Assembly (NCBI RefSeq): GCF_022701175.1
Contig: NZ_CP078088.1
Location: 372,001-436,000, forward strand
DNA length: 64,000 nucleotides
Direction: 5' to 3'
Source of the DNA: Allobaculum sp. Allo2
GTDB taxonomy: Bacteria > Bacillota_I > Bacilli_A > Erysipelotrichales > Erysipelotrichaceae
Shown: positions 61,432-64,000 of the stretch, piece after piece
How positions within the stretch are numbered: position 1 is the first letter of the stretch
Layout of the letters: each line of letters starts with the position of its first letter
Position numbers and translations under genes: made by a program
The notes under the pieces: model-generated
The model's input: the letters and a program-made list of their open reading frames with translations, nothing else
What the model was told of the DNA's origin: nothing
Databases searched by the model: none

Positions 61432-61896
61432 ATGAGTACAGGAACGATTCTCAAACAGCTTCGAGATGCATCGATGATGACGCAGGCCCAGCTGGCGGAC
61501 AAAGTTCACGTCACCCGTCAGGCGGTATCCCGATGGGAAAATGGCGAAACTATACCGGGAGCGGATTTGCTGGTGAAGCTGTCCGAAGTGTTTGGCGTAT
61601 CGATCGACGCTTTACTGGAGTCACCGGTGATTCGCTATTGCGAATGCTGCGGAATGCCTCTTGAGCCGTCGATCATGGGGAAAAATAAGGAAGGAGAAAT
61701 CGATCCCGGCTACTGCAAGTGGTGTCTGGAAGACGGATCCTTTGTGTATACCGAACCGGATCAGATGCTGGATTTTCTCGTCGCTTCGATGCCGCAGAAT
61801 GGCCTGAGCGAAAAAGAATGCCGGGCGTTTTACGCATCACATCTCAAAAAGCTTCCGTACTGGAAGGGAAAAATGACTTCCGATTCCAACGAATAA
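61432..61896 (+). CDS. XRE-family regulator with zinc-ribbon domain
   Basis: 154-aa protein: N-terminal Cro/C1-type HTH (ILKQLRDASMMTQAQLADKV, VTRQAVSRWENGETIPG; residues about 4-60), then a zinc ribbon (CECCGMPL and YCKWCLEDGSF) and a helical end. Zinc-ribbon tails of this kind are common in putative Firmicute regulators. Target and signal unknown. ATG 61432 follows GAGGTACGCAA. No frame break. Stands alone between uvrA and hprK with no partner enzyme nearby. Confidence 0.88.
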   Translation: MSTGTILKQLRDASMMTQAQLADKVHVTRQAVSRWENGETIPGADLLVKLSEVFGVSIDALLESPVIRYCECCGMPLEPSIMGKNKEGEIDPGYCKWCLEDGSFVYTEPDQMLDFLVASMPQNGLSEKECRAFYASHLKKLPYWKGKMTSDSNE

Positions 61897-62306
61897 GAAA
61901 AGCTGCTTTACACCCATTCCAGCCAATACTTCACTGCGAATTCACCGCCAATTCACCGCATCAGGCCGGATTCGGGCCGCTGTTTAAACAGTCAGGTCAG
62001 AATCCGGCATTTTCCTGTGTGCTGGCTTTCCCCGTTTCCCGGGGATACATGTAAACTGAGAGACTGTACGTCTTGCACAAGGTCGAAAAATCGTCTGGAA
62101 GAAACATTCGGGCATTTTGAATCCGTTTGACATTTCGAACTGTCTAATGTTAAGGAAATACAGCGGGAACACAGAAATTTGTGATGGGATACTCTATGCC
62201 GGTCATTTCTGTACGCAGAAAAACCGCTGGATAAGATATGATAAAGCTCTGAACAGCGGCCGCAAAAACTGCGAAATCCGCAGAGCAGGGAAAGGGGGCA
62301 GAACAC
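61897..62306. other. gap upstream of hprK
   Basis: 410 bp with no gene seen. TTGACA at 62127-62132 lacks a well-spaced -10 (TAATGT is only 12 bp away). A small direct repeat AATTCACCGC occurs twice near 61940-61960. Confidence 0.45.
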
Positions 62307-63291
62307 ATGGCGAAAGCAACAGTCCGGGATCTGGTTGTGAAATTTCACTGGAACCAGGTGGCCGGCACCAGCAAAGCCCTCAAGCGCCCGATCACCCTGC
62401 CGGATATTAACCGTCCGGGTCTTGAACTCGCCGGCTACCTGTCCCATTCGCAGACGAAGCGTCTGATCGTGATCGGCGGTAAAGAATACCGCTACATTAC
62501 CGAACAGATGGACGAAATCCAGCAGCGCCGTGTTTTGAATTCGTGACGCATGCGGATACCCCTGCATTCTTCTGACCGGCGGCCACGTCTGCCCGCCGAT
62601 TCTCAAGGAGATTTCCGATCGGAAGGACTTTCCTGTCTTTGAAACGAAGACAAAAACGAGCCAGGTCGTCGTCAATGTCACCAACTATCTCGACGAACTG
62701 CTCGCCCCGGCGACACTGCTGCACGGCGAACTCGTCCGCATTTACGGCGTAGGCGTTCTGATTACCGGAACCAGCGGCTCCGGCAAAAGTGAAATCGTAC
62801 TGGACCTCGTCAAGCGGGGCCATCAGCTGGTTGCCGATGACCGGGTGGATCTGTATCGAATTCACAACACGCTCGTCGGCAAAACCGCTCAGGTCATTTC
62901 CGGATTCATGGAACTGCGCGGCGTCGGCATTATCGATATCAAGCGCCTGTACGGCATTACCTCGGTTGCCAATTCCGCGGAAATCAGTTTTGAAATTCGT
63001 CTCGAAACGTATAATCCGAGCGTGGCGTATGACCGTGTCGGTCTGGGAGACAAGCAGTATTCCAACTACCTTGGCATCCCGGTTTTGAAAATGGTCATCC
63101 CGGTTACGTACGGCCGGCCGATGGCGACCGTTATTGAAACGGCGGTAACCAACTATCTGCTTCAGCAGGACGGCTTCGATTCCGCAGAAGTTTTCGAAGA
63201 GCTGGTTCTCGAAGAAATTGAAAAGAACCGCAGTGAAGAAGAGGAAGAAGTCAAAGCCGCAGCCATGCAAAACGCAGAGCCGCTCAATTAA
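62307..63291 (+). CDS. hprK: HPr kinase/phosphorylase
   Basis: Phosphorylates HPr on Ser46, the central switch of carbon catabolite control in Firmicutes. The P-loop GTSGSGKSEIVLD, then HQLVADDRVDLYR, and ELRGVGIIDIKRLYG are signature motifs; the N-terminal domain starts MAKATVRDLVVKF. ATG 62307 follows AAAGGGGGCAGAACAC. Frame breaks near 62535 (TTTT needs a T) and near 62568. Restored length is about 329 aa with an acidic C-terminus. Followed by ppaX, which hydrolyses the pyrophosphate HprK makes. Confidence 0.95.
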
Positions 63292-63367
63292 GATGGCCAA
63301 AGCGTAAAAACGGCGTGAATCACAGACACTGCCGAAAGAATGAACGAATACAAAAATCAGACATCGA

Positions 63368-63395
63368 AAAACAGAGCGCTCCCGGCGCTCTGTTT
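63368..63395. terminator. hairpin between hprK and ppaX
   Basis: ACAGAGCGC with GCGCTCTGT-type stem (63370-63392); T run is better on the minus strand. A second small hairpin AATGCC/GGCATT with GCAA loop (63489-63504) and TTT stands just before the ppaX ribosome site. Confidence 0.4.
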
Positions 63396-63520
63396 CCATA
63401 TGTACGCGATATGCACGTGATGGAATGAACCCGATGTACGCAAAATAGACCGGGGATACCCGAAGTACCCCGAAACGAAAACGACGAGAATGCCGCAAGG
63501 CATTTTTAAGGAGAGCGAAC

Positions 63521-64000
63521 ATGGAAAAATTGCCAAATTCCAATGCAGGACAGACCCCATCCTCAAAACATACTGTCGATCCGCAAAAGCCGCTGGTGCT
63601 GTTTGACCTGGACGGCACGCTGATCGATTCGCAGAATCTTGTGTTCGAGACGTTCCGGCAGGTGTTTGCCCAGAAGCTTCCCGATTACCAGCTGAGCCCC
63701 GAAGAGCTGTATTCCTTTTTCGGCCCAACGCTCGAAACGACCTTTCTTCGCTATTTTCCGCCGGAAGAAGTGGAAGACGTGATCGACCTCTATCAGAAAA
63801 TTAACAAGGATCTGCATTACATGTTGCTGCGTGAAATGCCGCATGCGCTCGAAACCGTTCAGAAGCTGTATGACGAAGGGTATGCGATGGGAATCCTTTC
63901 CAACAAGCGGCGCGAACCGGTTTTGCTGGGGATGGAAATCTGTCATCTGCGTCCATATTTTGAGGCGGTATTCGCGAAGGAAGATCAGCCGGCCTGCAAG
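63521..64000 (+). CDS. ppaX: HAD-family pyrophosphatase PpaX (3' end off window)
   Basis: HAD hydrolase; in Firmicutes the gene after hprK encodes PpaX, which hydrolyses pyrophosphate released by HprK. LVLFDLDGTLIDSQNL is motif I with the nucleophile Asp; ILSNKRREPVLL is in the place of motif II/III. ATG 63521 follows AAGGAGAGCGAAC. The first 27 residues are an extra polar N-terminus. 160 codons are visible; the rest lies beyond the window. No frame break. Assignment to PpaX rather than phosphoglycolate phosphatase rests on the neighbour. Confidence 0.85.
   Translation, partial: MEKLPNSNAGQTPSSKHTVDPQKPLVLFDLDGTLIDSQNLVFETFRQVFAQKLPDYQLSPEELYSFFGPTLETTFLRYFPPEEVEDVIDLYQKINKDLHYMLLREMPHALETVQKLYDEGYAMGILSNKRREPVLLGMEICHLRPYFEAVFAKEDQPACK

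Noticed and set aside
1..64000. recoding of TGA or a reduced genetic code
   Set aside because: Many genes end cleanly on TGA (parA, miaA upstream genes, recR, argS region), and internal stops vanish when one base is added. No conserved Trp positions read TGA.
1..64000. tRNA, rRNA genes or CRISPR arrays
   Set aside because: No TTCGANTCC arms with matching stems, no rRNA sequence, and no regularly spaced repeats were found. I did not run a model search.

Overview
The window is a chromosomal segment around the replication origin of a low-to-mid GC Bacillota. Gene order (rpmH-rnpA-yidC-jag leftwards; dnaA-dnaN-yaaA-recF-gyrB-gyrA rightwards), an RNA polymerase delta subunit, strong AGGAGG ribosome sites, TGA used as a stop, and the absence of sporulation genes suggest a non-sporulating gut Firmicute such as an Erysipelotrichia relative. 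Genus is inference. No phage, insertion sequence, CRISPR array, rRNA or tRNA was found.

Left arm (1-17.2 kb, nearly all minus strand, away from the origin): a partial ABC-F ATPase behind a possible attenuator, rsmG-parA-parB, a plus-strand DUF4230 membrane protein, DUF1934-argS-rpoE(delta), pth-mfd-rqcP-HD hydrolase, a lone plus-strand small helix-turn-helix gene, then jag-yidC-rnpA-rpmH. Origin (17.2-20 kb): 17 TTATCC-type DnaA boxes on both sides of dnaA, mostly the variant TTATCCCCN, three AT-rich direct repeats, and a likely unwinding region before dnaN.

Right arm (20-64 kb, mostly plus): dnaN, yaaA, recF, gyrB, gyrA; serS; a minus-strand lipoprotein; SRP RNA, tadA, dnaX (containing a perfect parS) and recR; an unrecognised HTH plus coiled-coil gene overlapping a CYTH gene tail to tail; nadK, a SEDS protein, mutS, mutL, miaA, tcdA, a CNNM/CorC transporter; gpmA and two paralogous amidases on the minus strand; PLP protein, SRAP protein; tmk-holB-ricT-rsmI; uvrA; an XRE/zinc-ribbon regulator; hprK and the start of ppaX. 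The functions are mostly replication, segregation, repair, translation and cell-wall synthesis.

A dominant property of this sequence is that most long conserved genes carry one or more single-base frame breaks, about 80 in total by my reading. Most are restored by adding one base to a short homopolymer. This is best read as uncorrected sequencing error rather than gene decay. CDS coordinates below therefore span the whole reconstructed gene across frame breaks. The most interesting biological signals are the DnaA-box variant, the perfect parS in dnaX, two AT-rich gaps rich in small inverted repeats built on ATTCC/GGAAT with the HTH/coiled-coil gene beside one of them, and possible structured RNAs.
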